From: Epichloe hybrida
Lineage: Eukaryota > Ascomycota > Sordariomycetes > Hypocreales > Clavicipitaceae
Direction: 5' to 3'
Assembly: GCA_019022495.1 (NCBI GenBank)
Contig: JAFEKR010000061.1
Location: 124,001-188,000 of the forward strand
Length of the DNA stretch: 64,000 nucleotides
Positions 36,460-48,159 of the stretch are shown in pieces (positions within the stretch are counted from its first letter, which is position 1; every line of letters begins with the position of its first letter). The notes under the pieces are model-generated. The model made no database searches. It had not been told where the DNA came from and saw nothing but the letters and a program-made list of their open reading frames with translations. Made by a program: the position numbers and the translations under genes.

Positions 36460-37504
36460 TGTTCATGGAGGGCCTCGATGGTGAAATCCAGCGACGATGC
36501 ATGTGGCGGCAGCCAAACTCATCTGATCAGTGTGCAAACCACGAAAGAAACACAAAAGAATGAGAAAAGCGCGCTTCAGTGCATTGGAGATATATGGCCA
36601 GATATGGTGCCTGCTGCTGACCAGCAACAGTGGTGCACTAGGAACGTTCAGAATCAGGGCACGATGGGTTTCTCCAACGAACCTGACTGAACAGTGGTCG
36701 TCTGGTTGTTGCAGGAAGGAAAAGTCGGTTGGAGCTACGAAAAGCTGAACTGGCGAGGGAGAAGGGCTCAGCAGCCGCATCCACTTTATTACTCGTGCCG
36801 CCCCAGAATTAGGTATTACGTACAACAGTGAGTGGGTGAAGGCACGGAGTAAAGCTTTGCCGGATGGCCGCCCTACCCTATAGCTCGATAACCCACACGT
36901 CTTTTGCCATTCGAGGGAATTCCCGTGCAATAATTGCTACTAAAAGCTTCCAACTGCATGAGACAATTTGTCTTACTACCTAGACAGTTTGTCGAATCCG
37001 TACTGTCAGGAACGTGGGCCTCAACCAAATTCGCACATCCTTGTCGTGTGTTTACATCAAATAATTATTGTCGAACTGGTGTCTGTCGTGTTGCTAATGT
37101 TCTCTTGCTCACAAAGACGGTCAGCTCACACTGAGGCTCTGAGCTTAGCCTCTCATAAGAGCTGAGCGCTGGAGCCCCGCGCCGGGACCCCACTAGCCCC
37201 TAATGCTTATTTCCTTCGTCGTCTCTGCCAGCTCAAAGCCCAATGCTGGAACTGCAGACGAAAGAAGCTGCGTCGGCGGTGTAAGCTAGGCCAATCCTCA
37301 TCAGCTGTCTGCTGTTGATCCTATCTCACCCTGTCTCTATCATTAAAGAGCATCGTGGAATGTCAGGATCAAGCAACACAGTCCCACTTTCTTCTGAGGC
37401 CGCTGAACAAGAGAAGACGAAAGCTTGGAACCACCCACACCTATCGTTCGACATTTAACTGGAAAGTTGTTTTGTGAAGCATCAACCGATGCTTCCTTGA
37501 AAAC
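36460..37504. other. Divergent GID8-URK1 interval
   Basis: 1045 bp, mostly promoter sequence. It includes a 13-codon stretch (37244-37282) reading CWNCRRKKLRRRC, which resembles the start of a Zn2Cys6 motif but has wrong spacing and soon hits a stop. No complete gene is visible. Confidence 0.4.
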
Positions 37505-39359
37505 ATGTCCGGACTTGAAAGCCACATTACCATCCAGAAACGGGCATACTATTCACCGCCATGGGCAGACGTGAGCATCATAGCCGTGGCTGGAAGCTCA
37601 GGATCAGGAAAATCTACACTATCCCAGGCCATTGTCAAAAAGCTGAACTTGCCTTGGGTTGTGATTCTCTCTATGGTGAGTGGAAAAGAATGAAGAGGCA
37701 GGAATTATTTAGATCCGTGGGCAGTGAGTCCCAGCTAATCCCCAATAAGGACTCATTCTACAAGACTTTGACACCAGAACAGTCAAAACTGGCCTTCGCC
37801 AACGAGTACGACTTTGATTCACCTAATGTGAGCCGTCTGGAAATTCCAAGTCTTTTGTCAGAAGTTGCCAAGGCAACCTCTAACATCACCAGGCCATAGA
37901 TTTCGACGTACTGGTCAATCGCTTGCAAGACCTGAAAGCCGGGTACGTGACACCCGATTCTCGAAATGACAAAATCTCCCGATTGGTCTTTGCTGCTGAT
38001 GCCACTATGAAGCAAACGAGCAGAGATACCAGTTTATTCGTTTCAAAAACACCAAAGATTACAACACACTACCTCGATATATTCGCCACATGTGCTCATT
38101 CTTGAAGGCATTTTCGCCTTATACGACCCCCGAGTCGTTGAGTTGATAGATATGGGTGTTCGAATCTCCCCGGCCTACCTATCTCATGAAAGTGATTAAC
38201 CCATTGAACAGATTTACTGTGAAGCAGACGGTGATACATGTCTGTCAAGACGGAGTGAGTGACTGTTTGTTACCCTTATTGACTGGCACGCCATAGCTGA
38301 TAAACAACTACAGTTGTTCGCGATGTTCGAGAAAGAGGTAGAGACATCGAGGGCTGCATCAAACAGTGGTTTGCATTCGTGAAGCCTAACTTCGAAAAGG
38401 TAGGACATCAACCTAGTCACTTCTTCTTGGATATAGAAAATTCTTAATTCTAGGCAACTAGTTCGTGGAGCCTCAGCGTAAAGTGGCTGATTTGATCGTT
38501 CCCCGCGGCATCGAGAACCGAGTCGCTCTGGGTAAGGCCTTGCGTATTTTGCCGAGCTCAGTACTTTCTAACAATCTGAACCCAGATATGATGGTGCAAT
38601 GCATTGAGAGAAAGCTTTTCGAGAAGTCAATTCATCACCGTGAAGCCCTGTCGCAACTAGAGGCAACCTGCAAGGGTCAGCCGCTTTCAAACACAGTCGT
38701 CGTTCTCGATGATTCTCCACAGCTGAAATTCATGAACACCATCCTGCAAGATATTGACACATCAGCAGAAGACTTTATCTTCTACTTTGATCGTTTAGCA
38801 GCATTGATCATTGAACAGTAGGTCTCTGCTGAAATTACGCAGAGTAATACATCCATGTGCTGACAACGAATCAAGAGCGATGAACAACGTGCAATTCACT
38901 TCCATGACAATCGAAACTCCACAGGGGTATCAATACCAAGGGCTGAAACCTAAAGGAGAAGTGAGCGCTGTGATTGTGCTTCGAGGTGGCTCTGCATTCG
39001 AACCTGCTCTCAGGAAAACGATTCCAGACTGTCGAACTGGGCGAATGCTCATCCAATCTGACTTTTCAACAGGCGAGCCTGAGCTTCATTACCTAAGATT
39101 ACCAGAAGACATACAAACACACGAAAGTGTTCTGCTGCTGGATACCCAAATGGCAAGTGGAGGGGCTGCACTGATGGCAGTGCAGGTACTCGTTGATCAT
39201 GGTGTATCTTTGGGGAGAATTGTGCTAGCCACATATTCTGCCGGACGTGTAGGGCTTCACAGACTTACAACTGTATTCCCAGAGATTACAGTTGTAGTAT
39301 GCAACATTCTTCAGGATCAGGAGGAACGTTGGGTTGAGAAGAGATATTTCAGGTGTTGA
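37505..39359 (+). CDS. URK1: Uridine kinase / uracil phosphoribosyltransferase-like protein
   Basis: Pyrimidine salvage enzyme that phosphorylates uridine and cytidine. Nine exons: 37505-37675, 37750-37827, 37893-37942, 38013-38157, 38212-38254, 38314-38399, 38462-38531, 38586-38817 and 38876-39359 (452 aa). All joins keep frame. The P-loop is GSSGSGKST and is followed by DSFYKTLTPEQ. Further blocks are IPVYSFQKHQRL, HVLILEGIFALYDPR, CEADGDTCLSRRI and VADLIVPRGIENRVAL. The UPRT-like half has VIVLRGGSAFEPALRK and the PRPP-type loop LLLDTQMASGGAALMAV. The fragmentary look comes from eight short introns, not from decay. Exon 4 ends at a weak GTTCGA donor. A further upstream exon cannot be excluded. 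Confidence 0.9.
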
Positions 39360-40124
39360 AGTCGTTGTGCGCTCTGAGTAGTCCATGTCTACAGACACTG
39401 GGCCATCAAGGCGCCGCCTTGACCAGTTACTTGAGCAATTTATGCCTGGCATATCAGGATTATCTGAATACTTGTGGTTTAATTGACGTGTGCAGTAATC
39501 ATACTATCCAAATTCCATTGAAGTTACTATGTGGCTTACTCACCAGAACAGTTTCCCTCCAGCCGACGAGACGCAAATCAACTTGCCGAGTCAAACTGAC
39601 CTTGAGTTGAAGTTGAGTTGGTGCACCAGACAAACGGCGACTGTCCCACCATCCCCGTGGCAGTGATAAAGGGGCAAGCAGGTAGAAGACCCAATGCTTT
39701 CAGGTATAAGCAAGGCACCGAAAACTGGCAGAAAATCTAATCCTTCAATTACGCTTATCCTTATTGGCTCGCATCCAACCCGCTTGCTCTTTTATCACTG
39801 CCAAGGGGATGGCATTCTGTGTTGCCGCGCCGAACAACAAACTATCTCCTGATTATGGCGACTTTTTCAACAAGAATGCGTTGTTTGAAGGATGAGCCGG
39901 AAACGGAGCTTGGACTGCCGTCTGTTCCGTCATGAACGATTGGTCAATGACGGAGCAATATATGGAACCGAGGTCGACGGCTAGCTTGGCTCCCACCAGA
40001 TCTAGGAAGCGCATGAGCAGCTTCAATCGAAAGCACTTGTCGACCGGCTCCGTTAACCTGCGTTCAACGCTGCTAAATAGCCAAAGTGCGACCCGTCTAC
40101 CGTTCCAGTTTGCCTCGTACAAAA
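39360..40124. promoter_or_regulatory. Upstream region of the NADH dehydrogenase gene
   Basis: 765 bp. Open frames around 39932-40240 overlap the start region in another frame but have no recognisable domain. Inverted CCAAT words (ATTGG) occur near 39760 and 39940. Confidence 0.4.
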
Positions 40125-42260
40125 ATGCAGCCGCGCCTGGTTTTCCGAAGTTCATCGAGAGTGGAAAGCTTCTTGCACAGTTCGCGGTCACTTTGTGCCA
40201 ACTCAAAATCAACACCGCTGTCGAAGTCTTTCCACACTAATGTGCCGCGAGCCCGAATTTACCTCAACTATGGACTGCCAACGAAAGCGATATCATACCG
40301 GCACAGGTCCAATACAGCAGTCCAGTTCCGCTGTCTTTCCGGAAAACCGCTGCCCCAAGTCAATTCGTGGGTGCTCAACTTTTGCTTTAGGGCGGGTGCT
40401 TGGCTCGGCATATCTATTACCGTACTCGGCCTCGGAGTGGTCGCCTTCTTCCTCTATGACGCCTCGACATACAAGCATGATGGGAACAGGAGCGATATCA
40501 ATGTTTCACAGCTCGCTCTCCAACCACGCCGAGGCGGGCCGAAAAATTTGCCTGTAGCAGAAGTATTCATAGATGATGAAGACTGCGAAGCCAAGAAGCG
40601 AACGAAAGACAAGCCCAAACTTGTTATACTAGGTGGAGGCTGGGGTGGTGTAGCCCTGTTGAAAAGCTTGAACCCCGATGACTACCATGTGACAGTAATA
40701 TCGCCCACAAATTACTTCCTGTTCACGCCGATGCTACCTTCAGCGACAGTGGGCACTCTAGAGTTTCGATCCCTAGTCGAACCTATTCGTCGTATCTTGA
40801 GCAGAGTTCACGGTCACTTTATACGGGCCAAGGCCGAGAACGTTCATTTTTCGGAGAAATTGGTCGAAGTTTCGCAAATTGATAGCCAAGGTAAAGAGGT
40901 TCGATTCCATGTACCCTATGATAAGTTGGTCATTGCCGTGGGATCAGTAACCAATCCTCACGGGGTGAAGGGACTGGATAACGCGTTCTTCCTCAAAGAT
41001 ATCAATGACGCGAGAAAGATTCGAAATCAAGTCATTCGTAATCTTGAAGTTGCATGTCTGCCGACAACGTCAGATGAGGAACGCAAAAGACTACTCTCAT
41101 TTGTTGTCAGTGGAGGGGGACCTACAGGTGTTGAGTTTGCAGCAGAGTTATTCGATCTTCTTAATGAAGACTTGACGAGGCATTTCCCAAAGTTACTGAG
41201 AAATGAGATATCGGTGCATCTTATTCAAAGTCGAAGTCACATTCTAAACACATATGACGAAACTGTTTCGAAATACGCTGAAGATCAATTCGCCAGGGAC
41301 CAAGTCGAGGTACTAACAAACTCCAGAGTGAAGGAGGTTTGTTCTGATAAAATTGTCTTCACACAAAAACAAGAAGATGGTAGTCTTGTTACAAAAGAGC
41401 TTCCAGCTGGGTTTGTCCTTTGGTCGACTGGCGTTTCACAGACTGCGCTCTGCCAGAAATTGGCTCAGAAACTGGGCAACATCCAAACGAATCGTCATGC
41501 GTTGGAGACGGACACACACCTGAGATTGAATGGAACACCGCTTGGCGACGTTTATGCTATTGGGGATTGCTCTACGGTCCAAAATAACGTAGCCGATCAT
41601 ATCATAACTTTCCTCCGCACGCTCGCATGGAAAAGTGGCAAAGATCCGGAAACGCTTCAGTTGCATTTCAAAGATTGGCGTGAGGTTGCTCTCGATGTCA
41701 AGAAGCGCTTCCCGCAATCTGTGAATCACTTAAAACGGCTTGACAAACTCTTTGCGGAATTTGACAAAGATCAATCAGGAACTCTGGACTTTGGAGAACT
41801 GAGAGAGCTCCTGAGCCAAATTGATAAAAAGCTGACTTCTCTTCCTGCTACCGCCCAAAGAGCACACCAACAAGGATACTACTTGGCACAAAAATTTAAC
41901 AAGCTCGCGCATTTGTCGGAAGGGCTGTCAATCAATGATGTCCGCGACGGAGATCTTGACGCGGCCGTCTACAAGGCCTTCGAATACCATCATTTGGGGA
42001 GCCTCGCTTACATTGGTAACTCGGCAGTGTTTGATCTCGGGGAAGGGTGGAGTGTTGCTGGCGGTCTTTGGGCTGTATATGCATGGAGGTCTGTCTACTT
42101 TGCGCAAAGCGTAAGCTTTCGCACACGGTGTCTGCTGGCCATGGATTGGGCAAAGCGAGGTCTTTTTGGACGGGGTGAGTACCAAGCCCATGATGGATGT
42201 TTGCCAAATTTGGAGCGGCAACTAACGAATCATGACCCAGATCTCATAAGCCTTGGGTAA
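40125..42260 (+). CDS. External alternative NADH dehydrogenase with EF-hand
   Basis: Type II NADH:ubiquinone oxidoreductase of the inner mitochondrial membrane, oxidising cytosolic NADH without proton pumping. I start at the ATG at 40125, because the open frame extends upstream only from a GTG. Exons 40125-42174 and 42241-42260 give 689 aa. A basic mitochondrial presequence and a hydrophobic segment (ISITVLGLGVVAFFL) come first. FAD-binding LVILGGGWGGVALLKSL lies at about 166 and NAD-binding SGGGPTGVEFAAEL at about 328. SPTNYFLFTPMLPSATVGTL is diagnostic. An EF-hand DKDQSGTLDFGE at about 547 predicts calcium control. The 66-nt terminal intron is in frame without stops; splicing gives the usual short GLFGRDLISLG end. 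Confidence 0.93.
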   Translation: MQPRLVFRSSSRVESFLHSSRSLCANSKSTPLSKSFHTNVPRARIYLNYGLPTKAISYRHRSNTAVQFRCLSGKPLPQVNSWVLNFCFRAGAWLGISITVLGLGVVAFFLYDASTYKHDGNRSDINVSQLALQPRRGGPKNLPVAEVFIDDEDCEAKKRTKDKPKLVILGGGWGGVALLKSLNPDDYHVTVISPTNYFLFTPMLPSATVGTLEFRSLVEPIRRILSRVHGHFIRAKAENVHFSEKLVEVSQIDSQGKEVRFHVPYDKLVIAVGSVTNPHGVKGLDNAFFLKDINDARKIRNQVIRNLEVACLPTTSDEERKRLLSFVVSGGGPTGVEFAAELFDLLNEDLTRHFPKLLRNEISVHLIQSRSHILNTYDETVSKYAEDQFARDQVEVLTNSRVKEVCSDKIVFTQKQEDGSLVTKELPAGFVLWSTGVSQTALCQKLAQKLGNIQTNRHALETDTHLRLNGTPLGDVYAIGDCSTVQNNVADHIITFLRTLAWKSGKDPETLQLHFKDWREVALDVKKRFPQSVNHLKRLDKLFAEFDKDQSGTLDFGELRELLSQIDKKLTSLPATAQRAHQQGYYLAQKFNKLAHLSEGLSINDVRDGDLDAAVYKAFEYHHLGSLAYIGNSAVFDLGEGWSVAGGLWAVYAWRSVYFAQSVSFRTRCLLAMDWAKRGLFGRGEYQAHDGCLPNLERQLTNHDPDLISLG

Positions 42261-42538
42261 TAGACTAAGCCATGCGAAGATATTTACCTTCAATAGCACA
42301 GCAACGGGAATTAGGGCGGCATATGTGATGCCTTCAATTTGTCAAGTGGAGCTCTAAAGATTGTTATGCTAGTTGTTCAGATCTATCCTTGAGCGGTTCA
42401 AAATGAAACATGCCACATTTTTCTTCTTCTCCAACGAGAATCTGCTGAGACTCAAGTTTCATCCGGACCAACTCTCCAAGATGTCGAGAAGGCTGAGAAC
42501 TTAACCGAGCCATGAAAGAAAGACCAAAACCTCAACAC

Positions 42539-43907
42539 TTACAAAACGAAATCTTTGTGTGTCCACTTCTCTGTAACTTTGCGCCTCGCAAGCTTCTTGA
42601 ACGGAATATGCCTCCTGCTCTCCAATTTTCCTCTCACAAGCATACTGCGATACCGGTCCTTCAGTAGATTGCCCTCAGGCTTCAAGCGCCGAAGCGAATC
42701 TTCAAGCTCATCGGGCAAAACCAGCTCCATGTCTTTTTCAGGTAATTTAAATTTGCCAAGCTGTCTTCTCCTGAGCTTCTGGTCGTTAGGTTCATCATCC
42801 GTGTCGGAATTAAAAGCTCCTTGAAGAGCCTTTTGTTGCTCTCGCTTGTCAATTTCGTCCGCAATTTCTTTGATCCGTTCCTCCTGACGTCTCCTAGCTT
42901 TCATGGCAGCCTTTTGCTTAGCAAGCCGCTCTTCCTCTTTCCTCCTCTTAATTCGATTCTTCTGAGCTTGAGTTTTGCGTCGAGGCTGTTTAGTATTTGG
43001 CCGTTCATCCTCTGCGCCGCTTTGGAAACCTTCCCATTCCGAATCCTCTTCCCATTCGGACATATTGGCACGTTCTTCAGCAGCCTCGGCCTCAGCAGCG
43101 GAACGTGCTGCAGCCTCTTGCCGTTGCCTCTGTGCTATTTCGGCATTGATCCGCTCTCGCTCTAAGTCCAAAGCCCTGGCACTCTCTTCCGCAAGACGAT
43201 TCTCATAGTCCGTAGCTAAAGGATTGTAACTGAAACCGCCAGCCGGCGTAGGCACGGCAGGAACTTCCTTGCCGTTTGCGGCTAGAGAGATGGGCTTTTG
43301 CCTCATTGACTTCGGTTGCTTGACAGACTCAAGGGCCGGCAAAAAGTCGTGTGATGGTTCGGCCTCCTGTACTGATATGTTCCCCCAAACATCATATGTT
43401 GCTTCCTTTGCCTCAATTGTTATGGCGTGGTGTCCATCGGCGACTTTTCTGAGGCGGACAAGTTCCTTGTGAGGAACCCAATCAGTCCGCTGTCGTTTCG
43501 TTGCTACCAAGCCATCTGTTGTTCTCTCGCCGGGGCGCTTGCGTCCTGGTATAGCAGGAACTGCGGACCGCTTGGCCAAGATTTCGTCTGCTTTGAGACC
43601 CTTACTGGCATGTTTCGGAGGGTTCTTCGACGCTTTAGAATCCCCTTGAAGGTCGATGGTAAAGAGTTCCGATGACTTTTTTTCTCTTATGACACCACTG
43701 AAGTATTGTGTTAATGTTGATTGTAAGCCTTGGTAGACGTGGTTGTGCATACCCTCTTATAACTTCCTCGTTTAGTTCTGCCAAGCCTCGTTCAATCTCT
43801 GTTACATTGACATTCTTCCGCCATGCCTTTTTCCCTTTCCGTGAGGATTGTTCAAATTGTCTCGGGGCCTCCGTTGAGCCAGAGGCGCGGGATTGAATCA
43901 CAGGCAT
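42539..43907 (-). CDS. NOP53: Ribosome biogenesis protein Nop53
   Basis: Late 60S maturation factor that brings the Mtr4-exosome to 7S pre-rRNA in the nucleolus. Exons 43907-43753 and 43697-42539 (437 aa). The intron has GTATGC and TTCAG ends. The join RGGVIREKKSSELFTIDLQGD is the conserved motif region. The KKAWRKNVNV block near the N-terminus and the RSMLVRGKLESRRHIPFKKL segment near the C-terminus are both family features. The middle is long, Lys/Glu/Arg-rich and probably coiled coil, with many basic clusters fitting nucleolar location. Confidence 0.9.
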
Positions 43908-44513
43908 TATAATGCCTTATCTGAAATGCCCCCTCTGAAACTGCGTTGGTCGTTTAGAAGAGGATGAGTTTTAAGATTGACCGAGGAGGGAAACACTTTG
44001 ATAAACAATTCGCTGTTTGGTGGGGATATCAAACCCATTTTTTTTGTGGAGCGCAAGTCAGCCACGAGTTATAATACGTTGCTTTTAAGACACTATAATG
44101 GAGACGTGCCTTTGCAACTTACTAGCACCATGGCACCCAACAAGTACCCTACGTAGGCACCTTCTGTTCATGATCAAGACTACGACGCATTGCAAGCCAG
44201 GCACATGATGCACATCTCGCGAGACAGTGTTTGACATCAATATCTACACAACCTGTCTTCATACTTTCCGAGTCACCTCGCTTTTGTGACACGGCACTAC
44301 GCCTTTCTCCCCCTGAACGGTCCCTCGTCTCGCAGGAAGCGCTGCTTCTCTAAATTGCTACTATTACTAGTAGCATTTCTCAGCTGCGAGTTGCATCCAA
44401 AGTTTCCTGCACCACGTCGACTTGTTCCCGAATCACATCCAGCTACAAGTCAAAGCTCGATACTGCATATCCAACGGCAGTGTAGGCAGACACTGAACAA
44501 GTGATTGTCCATC
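43908..44513. promoter_or_regulatory. Divergent NOP53-YPT6 promoter region
   Basis: 606 bp between divergent starts. No conserved frame or specific motif is recognisable. Confidence 0.45.
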
Positions 44514-45430
<917 letters not shown>

Positions 45431-46162
45431 AGTCGATGTTCATGCTTGATAGATGTCAGAACTGCTTCACAAGGATTTGTGTAGATTCTTTTGATGCGCT
45501 TTACATCCATGCAGAGCTTGCGGGGAAATAATATGGACGCACAGGGTACGAATTCGGGCGAACGGCTTGTATTATATCCCACACAGAGTTACAAGTTATG
45601 GAATTCTACTGTGAATATGCTAAACCACCGTCTATTTCACAAGTCATATTAGCACAACTGCACATGTCATCAACGAATCGATGATGGGACTGCCTTTGTT
45701 CTTCACCCGCATTCCACGATCACTTGTGATGACCTAATGCTAAGTAGGCCCACTAAGTAGGCAATGCGTTTAGTAGCTTTAAGATAGACGAGATCTGATC
45801 ACGAATAAATCACTTCACAATCGTTCGCCCATGCGCCAGATTGGACTTTTTGCAGTAAAAGACAGAAACACTTTGAGGCTCTCGTTGTGTGAATTGATGC
45901 GCTTGCTCACCTGTGACCGTACTTTGTAATTAATTGCACAGGTTGGGTTGTCAGACAGGCTGATGATAACTTGGTTCAATAAAGTGGGACAAGGATCGAT
46001 ACGGTCACGTGTTATGCTGAGACGCTCTGGTATCAGCATCCATCAACAACGGTTGCAGACACCGGTCGGCGCGGACAGCGGAAACTTTAGCCCCTTTCAC
46101 CTTTTGTAATTTAATCTTGCGTTTTTATCAACCACGCTTCTTGCTGTGCCGCCGCTGGAATC
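45431..46162. other. YPT6-KEI1 spacer
   Basis: 732 bp in tandem orientation: the YPT6 3' region and KEI1 promoter. The word CTAAGTAGGC occurs twice near 45740-45760. I see no gene. Confidence 0.45.
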
Positions 46163-46994
46163 ATGTCTAAATTTACAAGACTCTTTTTAAGGACTCCAAG
46201 ACCCCAGGTGGGAGCCAGCGCATGCTCTATTCCTCGGACCGTGCATTATGCTAACAGTCATGCAGAGCCTGTTCGGCTTGGTCGGTCTCCAGACTGGTAC
46301 TGAGCTTATCTCGTTAGCGCTAGTATTCAACAAAGTCACAGGAGTCTACGGCTTGCTGGCGATTTTGACGGGCTATCAACTGTCTCTTCTCCAGCTCTCG
46401 ACATACGTGTACTCGATCGGAGTTCTTGGCTTGCTCGTCTACCTTATCCCCCATATCCGACAACAGAGCCTCTTTGAGTGTCTAGCTTTAGCATGGCTTT
46501 ATTTTCTTGATACCACGATAAATGGAGCTTACACAGCTGCTTTTGGGCTTGATTGGTATTTTGCCAGCACCAGCGCGGGAAGAGAAGCAAAAGCCCTATC
46601 TTTACCAAATGTTGTTTCTGAGGGCTTCGAGGGTCTACGCCGCCAAAGCGCCATTCATGGGAAGGTCGTGCCGCAGGAGACGGCGACCAGCATGATCTTG
46701 ATTGTTGGACTAACGCTTATCCGGGTATATTTCACCGTTGTGGTGATGGCATTCGCCCGGCAGGTTTTGCAAAAATACATGCAATTAATGATTCTTGAGG
46801 GACCTGGAGTTGACGAACGCGAGGGACCTTTCGCTCTGGATCTCCCCGACGGCGATGGGCGCAAAGGACGACTTGGTCGTTTTATGGTGTCGTTTGGGAG
46901 AGGATATTGGATGGATATTCCTGGCCTGGAAAATTGGGAGAGGAGTGTTCAACGGAAGCCACATAGTAGTGGACCCTTGGCTGGCAAGGTATGA
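46163..46994 (+). CDS. KEI1: Inositol phosphorylceramide synthase regulatory subunit Kei1
   Basis: Golgi membrane subunit that activates and localises Aur1 for inositol phosphorylceramide synthesis. Exons 46163-46207 and 46266-46994 (257 aa). The first 15 residues are MSKFTRLFLRTPRPQ, then the membrane part starts SLFGLVGLQTGTELISLALV. I count about four hydrophobic segments (LVGLQTGTELISLALVF, GLLAILTGYQ, VYSIGVLGLLVYLI, SMILIVGLTLIRVYFTVVVM). The FARQVLQKYM segment follows the last one. The C-terminal tail is soluble (GRGYWMDIPGLENWERS), as in family members formerly grouped as DUF1753. Confidence 0.85.
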
Positions 46995-48159
46995 TGAATG
47001 GTGATATACATACAATTACTGTCAACTGTGGATCAGGACGTCCATCACGCGATTCGAACTCCTCGCACCACCATGGACAACATTGCATTTATAGTGGAAA
47101 TTGAGCAGTAGATGTCAATTTTCTCGACGCAGCACAACATATTGTAAATAAGATGCGAGACACTAAATCAACGGCTATTATAGAAACACAGAAAATAACA
47201 CAAATCCACACTTGCACTTCTCTCACTGAAGAGGCACAAGTCTTAGCAGGAGTTAATATACACATATACACACCGTACTATTAGTACGTCATATAATACC
47301 AACTTGCCAAGGCACTTACTTTTCTGTTTATTAGCGTCGTGACCATTCCGTGATCAACGGGTACGAAAACGCACGGTGATGACTAAGCTTAAAATAGAAG
47401 AGGTGTATCTATAACAATTTTATGAGGAAAGATATCAAAGTTCACGCATACCTAGGTGCTAGAAGCTATTATATCTATAACATAAGCTTCCTTTATCAAG
47501 ACCTTTATCTGTTATGGCCTTTGTACATAAAGATTCAGTATAATGAATGCGTAGTATATGTTATGTACAACATAGGAACCCCTCCGTTTTTGGTTTGGTT
47601 ACTACTTGCGCATTCAATGACATCATTGCTGCGCGTTTGCGTCTCGTGATCAACGGTTGAATCTTTGTTCGGGCGTCGGGCGTCGGTCTGTCGGGTGGCG
47701 GAAGTCGGATGCTCGGGAGGCTGTCGAGGGTCCATGGGTCGATGGCGACATTCAAATTTGCCATGAACCTCATCGGCATCGGGCCGCCGCAAATCTGACG
47801 ATATGAATTTGTAATGTGCGATCTCGCAATCGTCCCCAGTGCCTTTCCTGCCAGCGCTAGTCCGTAGTGATCACGCAATCCTGGAAAAATTGACTGCTCT
47901 GCGGGGAATTATGGCATTCAATGAGTTGCCCCCCCACATTTGGACTTGGGGACGCCATTTTTTTTCTGGGGCTGACCTCTCCCCTCTCCGAAGACGCTGC
48001 TAATCCAGTCCAATCAGGGGACTCCGAATCTGCGTGCACCAACCACGTCGAAGCTCCAGTCGCCGGGTTGGTTGCCAATTGTCGAGAGAGCCGCACCGAA
48101 TAGAAGCCACAATACGGAACACTTAGATCTCTTTTAATCTTTCAAAGCCCAAATCCTCG
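46995..48159. promoter_or_regulatory. KEI1-MET5 spacer, MET5 promoter
   Basis: 1165 bp without a gene. It is AT-rich at 47100-47580, with a GTACTATTAGTAC palindrome at 47275-47287. A CYS3-type site lies at 47617-47626. Short frames overlap on both strands without recognisable content. Confidence 0.5.
47617..47626. promoter_or_regulatory. CYS3/MetR-type sulfur regulator site
   Basis: ATGACATCAT matches the published Neurospora CYS3 consensus ATGRYRYCAT at all ten positions. It lies 533 bp before the sulfite reductase start codon. CYS3/MetR bZIP factors switch on sulfur assimilation genes when sulfur is limiting, so the context fits. Binding is inferred. Confidence 0.55.

Noticed and set aside
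38155..38170. GGTGTTCGAATCTCC as the T-arm of a tRNA
   Set aside because: No acceptor stem, D-arm or anticodon arm can be built around it, and it lies at a splice donor inside URK1.
37505..39359. URK1 as a decayed pseudogene because its frame is broken many times
   Set aside because: Eight introns with consistent phases restore a complete conserved protein.
40086..40124. Upstream extension of the NADH dehydrogenase frame
   Set aside because: It begins with GTG; the first ATG in frame is at 40125 and gives a normal mitochondrial presequence.
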